Assembly: GCA_030737875.1 (NCBI GenBank)
Contig: CM060915.1
Location: 361,395,863-361,459,862, forward strand
Direction of reading: 5' to 3'
Origin: Allium sativum
Taxonomy: Eukaryota; Streptophyta; Magnoliopsida; Asparagales; Amaryllidaceae
Length of the DNA stretch: 64,000 nucleotides
Below are positions 21,553-32,636 of this stretch, piece by piece. Numbering within the stretch: the stretch's first letter is position 1; each line of letters starts with the position of its first letter. The position numbers were made by a program, and so were the translations under genes. The notes under the pieces are model-generated. The model saw nothing but the letters and a program-made list of their open reading frames with translations. It searched no databases and was not told where the DNA came from.

Positions 21553-24392
21553 GCTAAGGTAGAAAAAGTGCTACAAACCCATTTATCTTTTCAAAACTTA
21601 TTTATGTTGATACTCAACATTTCCAACTTCCTTACGTACTCTCTTTCGAATAAATTCCTATTCGATAACTCCTCCCTTCGAATAACTATATTCGATAATC
21701 ACTCTATCGATTAACTAGATTCGAAAACCCTTCTTCGAATAAACTATATTCGATTTACTCTATTCAATTTACTCTTATCAATTAACTCTATTGGATTTAA
21801 CTCTTTTCGATTAACTCCATCGAATAACTAAACTCGATAACTCCTTCAAATAACCAATATTCTATAACTCACTTCGATTAAACTAATTGATAACTCTTTT
21901 CGATTAAACTATAATGGATAACTCTTTTCGATTAAACTATAATCGATAACTCATTTCGATTAACAAATAATCGATAACTCCTTTAATTCTATCCGAATAA
22001 CCAATATTCAATTAACTCCTTTTTTTCTATTCGAATAAACTAATATTCGATTAAACTCCATTCGCTTGACTCTAGATCGCAGCGATCACAATGGTTACGC
22101 CTGATTCCCCCAGGAAACATCCGACCACTCTAGGCTATCTGCAACCCTGCGAATTACGCTAGCAGTCGTACGAAATGGCAACTTATCCTGAGTAACTATG
22201 TTTGACTAACTCTATCTCACTAACTATATTCGATCAACTTTAATTGAATAACTAACATTCAATTAAATCCTAATTCGATTAGCTATGTTCAATTAACTCT
22301 ATCTGGTTAACTCTTAATTTGAATAACAAATATTCGAAAAATTCTAATTGAATAACTAATATTCAATTAACTCTACAGATTAACCCTAACTGATTAACTC
22401 TAACTGATTAATTCTTACTCTAATCGATTTATTCTAACTCTAATCGACTTCTCCTATTCGAATAACTCTTATTGGACAACGTTTATTCATTTATAAAGAT
22501 TTACTTTTAGTAACTGTTCTTCACTTTATAAATGTTCTCTTTAATAACGTTACTTCACTTAGACAAGTGTTGTGTACCCCTTCTATTTAAAACTATCGGT
22601 GTTAAAAACCAATATCTCTCCTCTATATAAGTTCAGACTTATATATTCCATTTATCGAATGATAAATATTTAATTTAATTTATAAACTGTTATTTATAAA
22701 TTAATCTTTTCTATTTATCTGTTAAAAACAGATTTCCATTTTCTATTCATCTTCTAAATATTCCTTTGATTAAATTCTATTTATTTAACAAATAAATATC
22801 TCAATTATAACATTCTATTTATTTACTATAAATAAATATTTCCATTGAATCTATTTGTAAATGTTTTTACAAATATTCCCTTTTAAATTCTATTTGTAAA
22901 TGTTTTTACAAATATTTCTCCTTCTATTTGTTTGCACATAACTTCCTTTGTATTTGTGTTACAAATATATTTCCTTTTTTCATTCCCAATTCATATTTCA
23001 TTCACATTGATTTTGTTCAATTTATCCTTTCGATCCATTTAACTTACTCAAGTTAAATTTAATTTCAATCATTCAAATTCCCATTAACTAGTTGCTAATT
23101 AACCGTTTTGCCTATTTCACCCTTTTTATTTGAATATAACTTGTTCAAATATGTGTCAACTTAATTATAAACTAATCTAATTATAATTTCAACTCGGGTT
23201 ATATATTCGATTTCGAATATAAATTCTCAATCTCTTTCACTTATCCAAAAACCCAATTTCGATTCAAATTTCCTTTAACTAATTATTCTCCAATTTAGTT
23301 AATTCTATTTAACCATTTAAAATATGATTTTTGTCTTAAAAATCATTTCACTCACTTCACTGGAGTTCATATTTATTTTATATCTCCAGTCTGGATGTTT
23401 CTATTGCCCATTCGGATTTTATTTCCTAACAATCCTTTTATTTATTTAATTAAACCATTATGGTTTTATAATGGTTCTGGCGCTGCTTTTCTAAAAATTT
23501 GATTTTGACATGACTCAAAATCTATATGACGAAATCCAGATTTTTCTCTTTCATTAGAAAACTCTTGTTCAACCGGTCCCGACGATTCTTGTTTCAAAGA
23601 ATTCCGACTTCAATTGAGTTCTGTATACTAAATTGAAGTTCGAATCGCCAATTTACGAACTGCCGCGCTACGACGAGCTCGTTTTAATTATATTTATAAA
23701 TATAAACGTTTTAATTTTGTTTATAATAAATTCAACTCCATTCTGATATATTTTTAATATATATCAAATCCATTTCATAATATTCCCGATCTATTTCACT
23801 TCAAATATTCAAATCCTATATATTTACAATATTCAAATTCCATTTGCATTTCTTTATTCAAACTCTATATTTGAATTTCCTTCTATTCAATTTCCATTTG
23901 AATTTTTTTGTTCAATTTCTATTTCAAACTTTATATTTTCTTTGAATTCTAATATTCAACCTCCACTTTATATTCTATTTGAAATTCTATTTAACCAAAT
24001 TCCATTTGAATTCTAATATTCAAATCCCTATTTGACTTTTCTTTATTCAAATCCATTTGAATTCCTTTGAATTCAAATTCCATTTCAATTTTTCTTATAC
24101 AATTTCTATTTGAATTTTCTTTATTCAAACTCATTTGAATTCCTTTGAATTCAAATTCTATTTCACTTCTATTTGAATTATATATATATTCAAATTCCTT
24201 TATTTTACTTCTATTTGAAATCTATATTCCAATCCTCATTTCAAAATTCCTCTGAAGTAATACAAATATATACATATATTTATATCTATCTCAAATTCAA
24301 AACATTTGAATTTTCAAACAACTTGTTTCTTTTCAAACAAATTTCCATCAAAACTTTTCTAAGGCAGCAATTCAACACTTAGAAACTCGAAA

Positions 24393-24417
24393 ATGAACAC
24401 TGATGATGTTGCGACCA
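24393..24417. other. Stem-loop CTGATGATG/CATCATCAG in element C
   Basis: Nine-bp arms around a 7-nt loop, at the same place relative to the PBS as the 24-bp palindrome of element A. Confidence 0.65.
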
Positions 24418-24832
24418 TCATCAGAATTATTTCCCAGCTACTGAATGAGTTCAGTGCTTTATTTCTTTCAAAACCCATTTAGAAAAATATTTTCCAAACT
24501 CCCAGGATTTTAAATTCTGAATTCTGGTTGGAATTCAATTTCAACTTATCACATTTGTATATTTGATTTCATATACAAATTCCATTGGTTATATATATAA
24601 CTATTTCTGTTTTATAATCTAATTTGATTATAATCCTAACAATCAACTTAACTATTTAAAAACAATATCATGTCCAATCTCCTATTTAAGTGTTTATAAA
24701 TTCCTATCGACTTCGTGGCGTCCCACGATTCGACCAAAATTCATAATCCACTCAACAGACTAGTCAACACAATATAAAACAGTTTTTATATCAAATAACA
24801 AATACGCTCTCTCGTATATATATACACTCAAC

Positions 24833-24869
24833 TCATTCTAGGATACTACTAATCCTATCTCAAATGAGC
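24833..24869 (-). promoter_or_regulatory. PBS-proximal conserved stem-loop of element C
   Basis: Outer stem CTCATT (24833-24838) / AATGAG (24864-24869). Inner stem TAGGAT (24840-24845) / ATCCTA (24853-24858) with 7-nt loop ACTACTA. Adjacent TACG...CGTA pairing (about 24804-24817) is shared with B. Confidence 0.7.
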
Positions 24870-24905
24870 ACAATTCCACACAGCCTAGGTATTCGCTCAA
24901 CCTAA

Positions 24906-24917
24906 GCTCTGATACCA
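24906..24917 (-). other. Primer-binding site of element C
   Basis: The minus strand reads TGGTATCAGAGC (initiator tRNA-Met type), two bases from the LTR boundary at 24920. Confidence 0.92.
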
Positions 24918-26199
24918 ACTGTAATGACCCAGATTTCCATAACATCGGAGTTGACTATATACATCATACGTCCAACCCAAATATCATGAAAATACGGAAC
25001 ATTTTTTTTAGAAGAAAGAGGTAGAAGAAGAAACAGAAATAACAACACAGAATCTCACATCGCAGCGGAACAAAATATAATATATCATATCTTTGAAATA
25101 CAAAATTTCAACTGTATAACATACACTTATCAGAGTACAACACTTACAACACAATATTGTTTTTAAAACTGCTTAGGTTGAGCGAATACCTAGGCTTGAT
25201 GGAATGTGCTCATTAGAGATAGGATCAGTAGTATCCTAGAATGATTTGAGTGTATATATATACGAGAGAGCGTACTTGTTATTTGATATAAAAACTGTTT
25301 TATATTGTGTTGACTAGTTTGTTGAGTGGATTATAAATTTCGGTCGAATCGTGGGACGCCACGATGTCGATAGGAGTTTATAAACACTTGAACAGGAGAT
25401 TGGACACGATATTGTTTTTAAAAGGTTGAGTTGATTGTTAGAATTATAATCAAATTAGATTATAAAACAGAAATAGTTATAGATATATAACCAATAGAAT
25501 TTGTATATGAAATCAAATATACAAATGTGATAAATTGAAATTGAATTCCAACCAGAATTCAGAATTTAAAATCCTGAGAGTCTGGAAAATATTTTTCTAA
25601 ATGGATTTTGAAAGAAATATAGTACTGAACTCATTCAGTAGCTGGGAAATAATTCTGATGATGGTCGCAACATCATCAGTGTTCATTTTCGAGTTTCTAA
25701 GTGATGAATTGCTGCCTTAGAAAAGTTTTGATGGAAATTTGTTTGAAAGAAACAAGTTGTTTGAAAATTCAAATGTTTTGAATTTGGGATATATATAAAT
25801 ATATGTATTTATTTATATTACTTCAGAGGAATTTTGAAATGGGAATTGAAATATAGATTTCAAATAGAAGTGAAATAGGAATTGAAATATAGATTTCAAA
25901 TAGAAGTAAAATAAAGGAATTTGAATATATATATAATTCAAATAGAAGTGAAATAGAATTTGAATTCAAAGGAATTCAAATGAGTTTGAATAAAGAAAAT
26001 TCAAATAGAAATTGTATAAGAAAAATTGAAATGGAATTTAAACAATAGAATTTGAATAGATTTGAATAATAGAATTCAAGTGGGGTTTAACTATAGAATT
26101 TGAATATAGAATTCAAATGAAGTTTAAATATAGGGATGCAAATAGAATTCAAATGAAGTAAATAAAGAGAATTCAAATAGAATTGAATTGGAATTTGAA

Positions 26200-29000
26200 T
26201 AGAGAAGTCGATAAGGAAACGAGAGTATGAGTATAATTCGAATTTATTAATATGCAGTTAAAATATATTTGAACATGTCATGTTCAAATATGAAGGTGAA
26301 ATAGACTGAAGAGTTAAGTAACAAGTTTATTTAACAAATTTAGTTAAAACGATTGGTATAGTTAAAATAGATTGGACAGGCATAAATATACAGGAGACAG
26401 GTATGGAATAAAGTATAGAAGTGAAATAAATAGAACGCCCGACAAAAAGGTACGTATTTAATTCATATATGAGATTTTATGCGCCGTATCGGCTAGCCGC
26501 TTAGCTTTTTCTTTTTCTTTTTGAGATGAGAAGGACCGGGAAAGCTATTTGAAATTTCCCGATGCTCCCGGTACAAAGGAGGTTATGGCGAATTTTTCCG
26601 GGAATTTAAGGAGATAGAATATTTTTAAGATAATTTGATAGTTAGAAATCAACGTATCGATATATATAGAAGTCGATAAGAAAACGAACTTAGAAATAGA
26701 ATAGTATAATCAAAAAGGAAGTATAAGAATAAAATCTAGTAAGAATAGAAAGAAAAAGTGTATATGTGTTTAAAGGTGAATCAGTAGTTGTATGGTATTG
26801 ATATTCGAGTAAGTAGTCACATCTGTTTTGACGTTATAAATGTTATTCAGTCAAGGTCTGAGAGGTAGTTATACCCCAACTTGATTGATTTCATTATTAA
26901 CAAATAAACAGTAAGATTTCAGGCTCTAAATAGTTTAAAACAGTTTTAGAAAACTAAATGATATCTCATAAGACCACGCCGTATATCACGGAACGGGTTT
27001 TTCCCTTATGAAAATCCAATCGCTTGATTTAACTTTCAAAAATCCCTTTTGAAAGGAACGATAGCTTTATATCAAAACTCCTTTGATATTATAATAGTGT
27101 CTAAATCAAGTAGATAACAATCTAGTGGAACGTTTGCATCTCACTATCCACATATATATACAATCAAAACCGCAAGCACATATTGGGTAATGGATTTCCA
27201 ACTATGACAAGGTATGGAACCACCTTCCGCTGGTATATCTCTAGAGGAGAATACACCGAGTTCAACAAGAACATCTTGCAACTCAGCCACACATGACCGA
27301 CCACTCATTTCGCTTGAGTGTATCGAATGTATATCACCAACGATTGGGATCAGCAACCGTTTCCCGAATGGGACAGCATCGACAATAGATTTTTAGAAGT
27401 AAATGAAACTCTAGATCAGGTGATTATACACCCTAATAGGTGCGACCTACATAGCCATGCTGCTTGCCCGATTTCTGTCATTTACCGGTTGATGAGGCTA
27501 GAAGCTACGCTTTATCATCACACCAGATTCACTTCGAATGCCACATCGTCAAATCCATCAAATCACCGATTGACGTCCTCAACAGTACATTACGTGTTAG
27601 CTAAAAGAAGTTTCCTTCTCCGCTTCCACTCTTGGTACGGTTGAAGAAATCAATGTACGTGACCTTTCTGGAAATACTTTGTCAGACTTTCATCCATACA
27701 CGTCACCCAGGAATAGGATGAACTGAAGGCACTATTTCTATTAATAGAAAAAGTCCTTGCACCCTACTCCGTCTTCGATTATCTGTATATAACCTGATTC
27801 GCACGCTACTGCCAATATGGAGTGGTTCTTTGGATAATAATCCAACCGGTCTCTCCATATTGACAACGATGGACAAAACTTCGATAGTCTGTGATTTAAC
27901 TATCGAATAAAAACAAGTGTTTCGATAGTCGATGATTTAACTATCGAATAAAACAAGTGTTCATCCAAACATCCAACAATCACTGAGCCTTTAATTAATA
28001 TTTCATTAATTAAATCACTTCTCTATTTCTTTATCAATATTTGTTAACCAAATATTTTCAATAACCATATTGACCTATTACATTATTTGGAAAACATTTC
28101 CGAATATCGTCTTCCTTAAATTTCTAGCTTTAGAAATATTTATTATTCTATTTCCCAGCTTACACTTATTTGGGTTAAAACGGATGTTGTGTAAAACATC
28201 GTTACGACAACCCAAATACTATATTCAACTAACTCTTATCTAACATTGATCTTCGAGCCTGAAATCTTACCGTTCATTTGTTAATAATGCAATCAATCAA
28301 GTTGGGGTATAACTACCTCTTAGACCTTGACTGAATAACATTTATAACGTCAAAACAGATATGACTACTTACTCGAACAATCAATAACATACAACTACTT
28401 CTTTACTTTTAAACACGTATACACTTTTTATTTCTATTCTTACTAGATTTTATTCTTATACTTCCTTTTTGATTATACTATTCTATTTCTAAGTTCGTTT
28501 CCTTATCGACTTCTATATATATCGATACGTTGATTTCTAACTATCAAATTATCTTAAAAATATTCTATCTCCTTAAATTCCCGGAAAAATTCGCCATAAC
28601 CTACTTTGTACTGGGAGCATCGAGAAAATCCCCAAACTGCCACACAGGCCTTTTCCAATCAAAAAGAAAAAGAAAAGCCAAGCGGCTAGCCGATACGGCG
28701 CATAAAATCTCATATATGAATTAAATACGTACCTTTTTGTTGAGCAATCTATTTATATACCTTCTAACACTTTATTCCAAACCTGTCTCCTGTATATTTA
28801 TACCTGTCCAATCTATTTCCAACTATACCAATCGTTTTAACTAAATTTGTTAAATAAATTTGTTACTTAACTCTTCAGTCTATTTCACCTTCATATTTGA
28901 ACATGACCTGTTCAAATATATTTTAACTGCATATTAACAAATTCTAATTATACTCATACTCTCGTTTCCTTATCGACTTCTTATTCAAATTCCAATTCAA
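26200..29000. repeat. Large inverted repeat IR2 in element C LTR (~700-bp arms)
   Basis: Left arm about 26200-26930, right arm about 28250-29000, spacer about 1.3 kb of LTR sequence. Anchors: the leftward arm ends CAGTAAGATTTCAGGCTC and the rightward arm begins GAGCCTGAAATCTTAC; the GCGGCTAGCCGATACGG word appears in complement in the other arm. Identity is high by eye with scattered changes. Confidence 0.8.
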
Positions 29001-29039
29001 TTCTATTTGAGTTCTCTTTATTTAAACTTCATTTGAATT

Positions 29040-29215
29040 CTATTTTCAAATTCTATAGTTTAAAGCCCATTTGAATTCTATATTCAAATTCTATAGTTTA
29101 AAGCCCATTTGAATTCTATATTCAAATTCTATAGTTTAAAGTCCATTTGAATTCTATATTCAAATTCTATAGTTTAAAGTCCATTTGAATTCTATATTCA
29201 AATTCTATAGTTTTC
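29040..29215. repeat. Tandem repeat of CATTTGAATTCTATA type
   Basis: Four to five copies of a unit of about 39 bp containing ATTCTATAGTTTAAAG and CCATTTGAATTC. Confidence 0.75.
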
Positions 29216-29986
29216 CTGCATTATTTATAAACAACGTTTATAACTTCACTTAAAATCCCCCCCATTATATATATTTATAACAAAGTTTATAAATTCGATT
29301 CAAAACCCACCTTTTCATTTATAAACAAAGTTTATAAATTCAATTCAAATCCCATCTTTTCATTTATAAACAGAGTTTATAAATTCAATTACTTGTTTTA
29401 TATACCTTCAAACAAGTTAATATTTTCTACAGTTTTATTAAAAATTCAAATTCTATTTATATAAATAGAATTTCCTTTTTAAAATCTCAAATACCCTTTT
29501 CGATATTTTTATAGATCAATATTCAAGCCCCATTGATATTTTAAACAATCGAATCAACCAATTTTCAATCATTTGATTTTTAACACATCATATATGAATA
29601 TATATGAAATCAAACAAACAACAGATAATATATATTTTTGAGGAATCCAGTTGGATTCCTCCAACCTGTTTTTCCTGCATCCACAGATGTTAGCACATAA
29701 ATAATACCAGTCCTGCTTCGAGGCAGGATATCGCGGTATAGAAGGTCATCCACTAATCATAGCGTGGGGCGTATAGGGTAATCATCCGCTATGAAACCGC
29801 GGGCATCCGCTAATGAGACTGCGGGAATCCAACCAATCATCAACCCAATATATATATATATATAATAGTCAACCAATCCTAGATAACTAATATATTTTTA
29901 ACAGCAAATAAATAAATATTTAAAACATCCAAAAATCAATGAAACAAGTATTCTTAACTGATAAAAATAATTTTAAATAAAACAGA

Positions 29987-30001
29987 GTGAGATTTACTCA
30001 C
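29987..30001 (-). promoter_or_regulatory. GTGAG/CTCAC hairpin, element C LTR
   Basis: GTGAG (29987-29991) and CTCAC (29997-30001). In sense CGGTGAGTAAAT resembles a 5' splice donor. Confidence 0.5.
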
Positions 30002-31480
30002 CGTTATTTGTTTGCCAAATATCCGATTAGCTGATGAACTGTGGCAGCTACGAATAACTCGAATTTATTTGTTTAGCACCTACAATTAATTATTTATTTT
30101 ATTAATCGATTATGGTATTATCAAATTTAACTAAAATAAATAATTAAGTTATTCTTCCTATTTAAATTTTGAATTTTAAATAAATGAATAAATACCTTAA
30201 TTCCATTTCCGAACTACTCCAACTAAAATCAGTCCCAAAATTGCTCTTATCCTAGTTCGGCAATTCATCGAACATCTCGCAGTCAACTGCTAATCCATTT
30301 CCTTTCTTCCTGCGTTGCTCCTCCATTTGCCACTGTCGGACTTCCCCTTCCACCTTGACATACTCGCTCTTCTCCTACCACCACAGCTTCGAACGCGACT
30401 TCAGCCTCAACCTTATCGACATCGATCTTCTCCAACCTGTCACTCGCGCATCACTCCTTCATGGTCAGCATCGACCTCGACATCTTCTGAAAAAGCGACG
30501 ACCTCATCTCCAGATTTCAACCAACCTCGAGCCTTCCAGGATCGCACTGCCTCGAATCGCGTTGCCTTAACACCATCGACTTTCCCCAAAACCCCCTTTT
30601 TTCTAGGTCGCGACATCCCTAAACCGACAGTGATAGAAACCCTAGAACCAGTCGCACCCTCCATCCAATTATCTCGAGTTCAACCTTGCCACAGACTTGA
30701 CACCCGACCTCGCAAGCATCTCAGCTCGGTCTCGAGCTTCACGGTTTTCGGCCGTGAGTTGAATTCGTGATTTGGGTTTGATTTGGTGGGTTTTCTGTTT
30801 TGAATTGATTTGGAAAGTGGAAGGGCGGTTTCGATCTGAGGAAATGAACAAGGAACTGGCACGGTTTTATGAAGAGGAAGGGATGGAAAAGAGAAGCCCA
30901 CGTTTGATTTTGGTTTATGGAGAGGGAAGGAGCCACGGCTATTATACTTAGTGGAGGAAAGGAAGCCACCGTGCCTTGTTTTGGTCCATACCAAAAAAAG
31001 ATTTATTATATATATATTTTTTAATTTTAAAATAAACCGATATCCTTTACATTGAAATATTCCTTGACTGCGAACTCGTTTCTGAACTTAACAAGTGACA
31101 TTTTTAGGGTTATACCATTATTTCGGACAAACTGGGACAGGTTCCGAAGCTCAATTCGATCATCTGTAGAAGATATTAATTTAATTCAATATAAATTAAT
31201 TTCAGACAATTTATTTCCTCGATAAATGAATAAATATCATTATAGTTATAAATTCAAACTAAATTTCCTATTAATTATTTGAACTGGTTTCAATTCAAAT
31301 AAAAATTTGGATTTAACTAAATCCATTTTCTTATTCTGATAATTTAATATTTTCAATATTAAATTGAAATTGATTTTTAAATCGATAACTCCCTATAAAA
31401 ATTGATTTATTTACTTAATTCAATATTTAAATCCATATTAAATATTTTAAAATTAACCCCTACGAGTCCGGGTCATTACA

Positions 31481-31930
31481 ACTATGATATTTCACATTTT
31501 ATGTGAAATTAATTGTTTTGATGTTATTAACATCTATGATGCAGGGAAACAGGTTGGAGGGATCCAACTGGGTTCCTCAACATTTATTTATTATTGTTTG
31601 CATTGATTTTGATATTTGATTGGTGATAGATTATGTTGTGGTTAAATTACACTGGCCTTGATATTTACATGTCGTAAATATTTTCGAATATAGAAATGGT
31701 AATTTGAGTTTAAAAAAAAGCAAATTTATTTCCAAAAATAGAAATCTAATTTCGAATAGAGTTGGGAATAGAAACCCGTTCAAATGTATGAATCAGGAGA
31801 TTTTTATAATTGAGAATTTAAATTAATTGAATTGTTTATCATTGGTTACCTTGAAATAGAAAGTCAAATTTTGAATTTTTATAGAAATGTGAAAGTCGGT
31901 TTTTAAAACAATAACTGAAAGGAGATGTGG
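31481..31930 (+). mobile_element. LTR fragment, direct match to 34788-35228
   Basis: Collinear and highly similar to part of the LTR ending at 37720 (shared words GATGCAGGGAAACAGG and TTACACTGGCCTTGATA). It is the target into which element C inserted; homology stops at GGAGATGT near 31928. Confidence 0.75.
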
Positions 31931-32636
31931 TGTTATTAGTCAACTCAGATAGTACGGATTTGCGAATCATTATTAGAAAGAAGTTAGAGGATGAGAAATA
32001 GAAAGAAAGAAATATTAGAATAGAAGAAAACAAAGAAGACAAATCTCACAACGGAACGGATAAAATATATTATATAACATAACTTTTGAAATACAAATCA
32101 GTAACTGGATATACATACCATTATCAGAGCACAACAGTTATTCCTGGAACAGTTATAAACTCCTGTTCCCAGATACAACATAGTACACAGCGGAAAAATG
32201 ATAGTCTATAGCTAATTGGTGAAGCCTCCTGCTTCCAGCTCTTCCAAGTGAATCTGAAAAATCCCGACTACTTGACTGCCCGTACAAATTTGGGCACCCA
32301 AGAGTTTAGGGAAAAAAAACAAAATAAACTCTGGGTCAGTCATGGGACTGGTGTGAGTAAACTCCAACCATTTGTTTAACTTTCAAAATCCTTTCGAAAG
32401 AAAGGATAATAGTAAGACCAGCCCACACATAAACATGGACGGTTTTTACCTTACTATAACCCAAAATACTTTGATACAAAAATCCAATGATATTATAATA
32501 GTGTCTAATTCAAATAAATAGAAATCTAGCGAAACACTTGCATCTCACGCTCCACATACATAGTATAAAATCAAAAACCGCATGGCACTTATTGGAGATT
32601 GGATTTCCAACATGACAAGGTATGGAACCACCTTCT
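31931..32636 (-). mobile_element. Inverted LTR fragment (B/C-like)
   Basis: From about 31967 this is the reverse complement of roughly 36990-37640. It carries the CAGAGTTTA/TAAACTC hairpin block and GTGAAGCCTCCTGC. The start TGTTATTAGTC at 31931 could be an LTR terminus. Homology ends abruptly near 32636, so the fragment is truncated. Confidence 0.7.

Larger units (their letters stand above)
21517..24919 (-). mobile_element. Non-coding interior of element C
   Basis: 3403 bp from PPT to PBS. It contains a region of simple TCGATAACTC/GATTAACT-type repeats (21600-22450), the 160-bp block shared with B's LTR, several hundred bases of degenerate TTCAAATTC / CATTTGAATT repeats (about 23760-24180), the stem-loops and the PBS. 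No ORF longer than about 70 aa is credible. Confidence 0.75.
24060..26030. repeat. Large inverted repeat IR1 in element C (~860-bp arms)
   Basis: Left arm about 24060-24917 is C's interior up to the PBS. Right arm about 25165-26030 is its reverse complement, starting exactly at the bases adjoining the PBS. The ~250-bp spacer (24918-25164) is the LTR terminus. Anchors: CTGATGATG at 24393 and near 25655; AAATACGCTCTCTCG at 24801 and its complement near 25265. Read-through RNA would fold into a long hairpin. Confidence 0.8.
20960..31480 (-). mobile_element. Element C: long-LTR retrotransposon with rearranged inverted segments
   Basis: Minus-strand order is 5' LTR (31480-24920), PBS (24917-24906), 3.4-kb interior, PPT, 3' LTR remnant (21516-20960). 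The LTR starts TGTAATGACCCGGACTC and ends CTGGGTCATTACA. It has the highest visible LTR divergence of the three nested elements, in line with being the oldest host layer. Its 5' LTR contains interior-derived sequence in both orientations, producing two large inverted repeats. On the right it interrupts an LTR-like sequence at ACTAT (31481-31485; undisturbed relative at 34788-34792). No coding capacity. Confidence 0.8.
24920..31480 (-). repeat. Element C 5' LTR, 6561 bp, rearranged
   Basis: It runs from TGTAATGACCC (24920) to GGGTCATTACA (31480). Segments: LTR terminus (24920-25164); interior sequence in + orientation (25165-about 26610); LTR sequence in + orientation (about 26610-26930); LTR block in - orientation (about 26940-28530); interior-like sequence in - orientation (about 28560-29060); 39-bp-type TTTGAATTCTATA repeats (29040-29215); then ordinary LTR to the end. 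It still carries the ACGCCGTAT...ACGGAACGGG word shared with family 1. ORFs at 30315-30994 (up to 151 aa) lie in a GC-richer leader-like stretch and have no conserved motif. Confidence 0.7.

Noticed and set aside
30315..30994. Overlapping ORFs up to 151 aa on both strands in C's LTR
   Set aside because: Both strands are open at once in a GC-richer leader-like region; no conserved motif.
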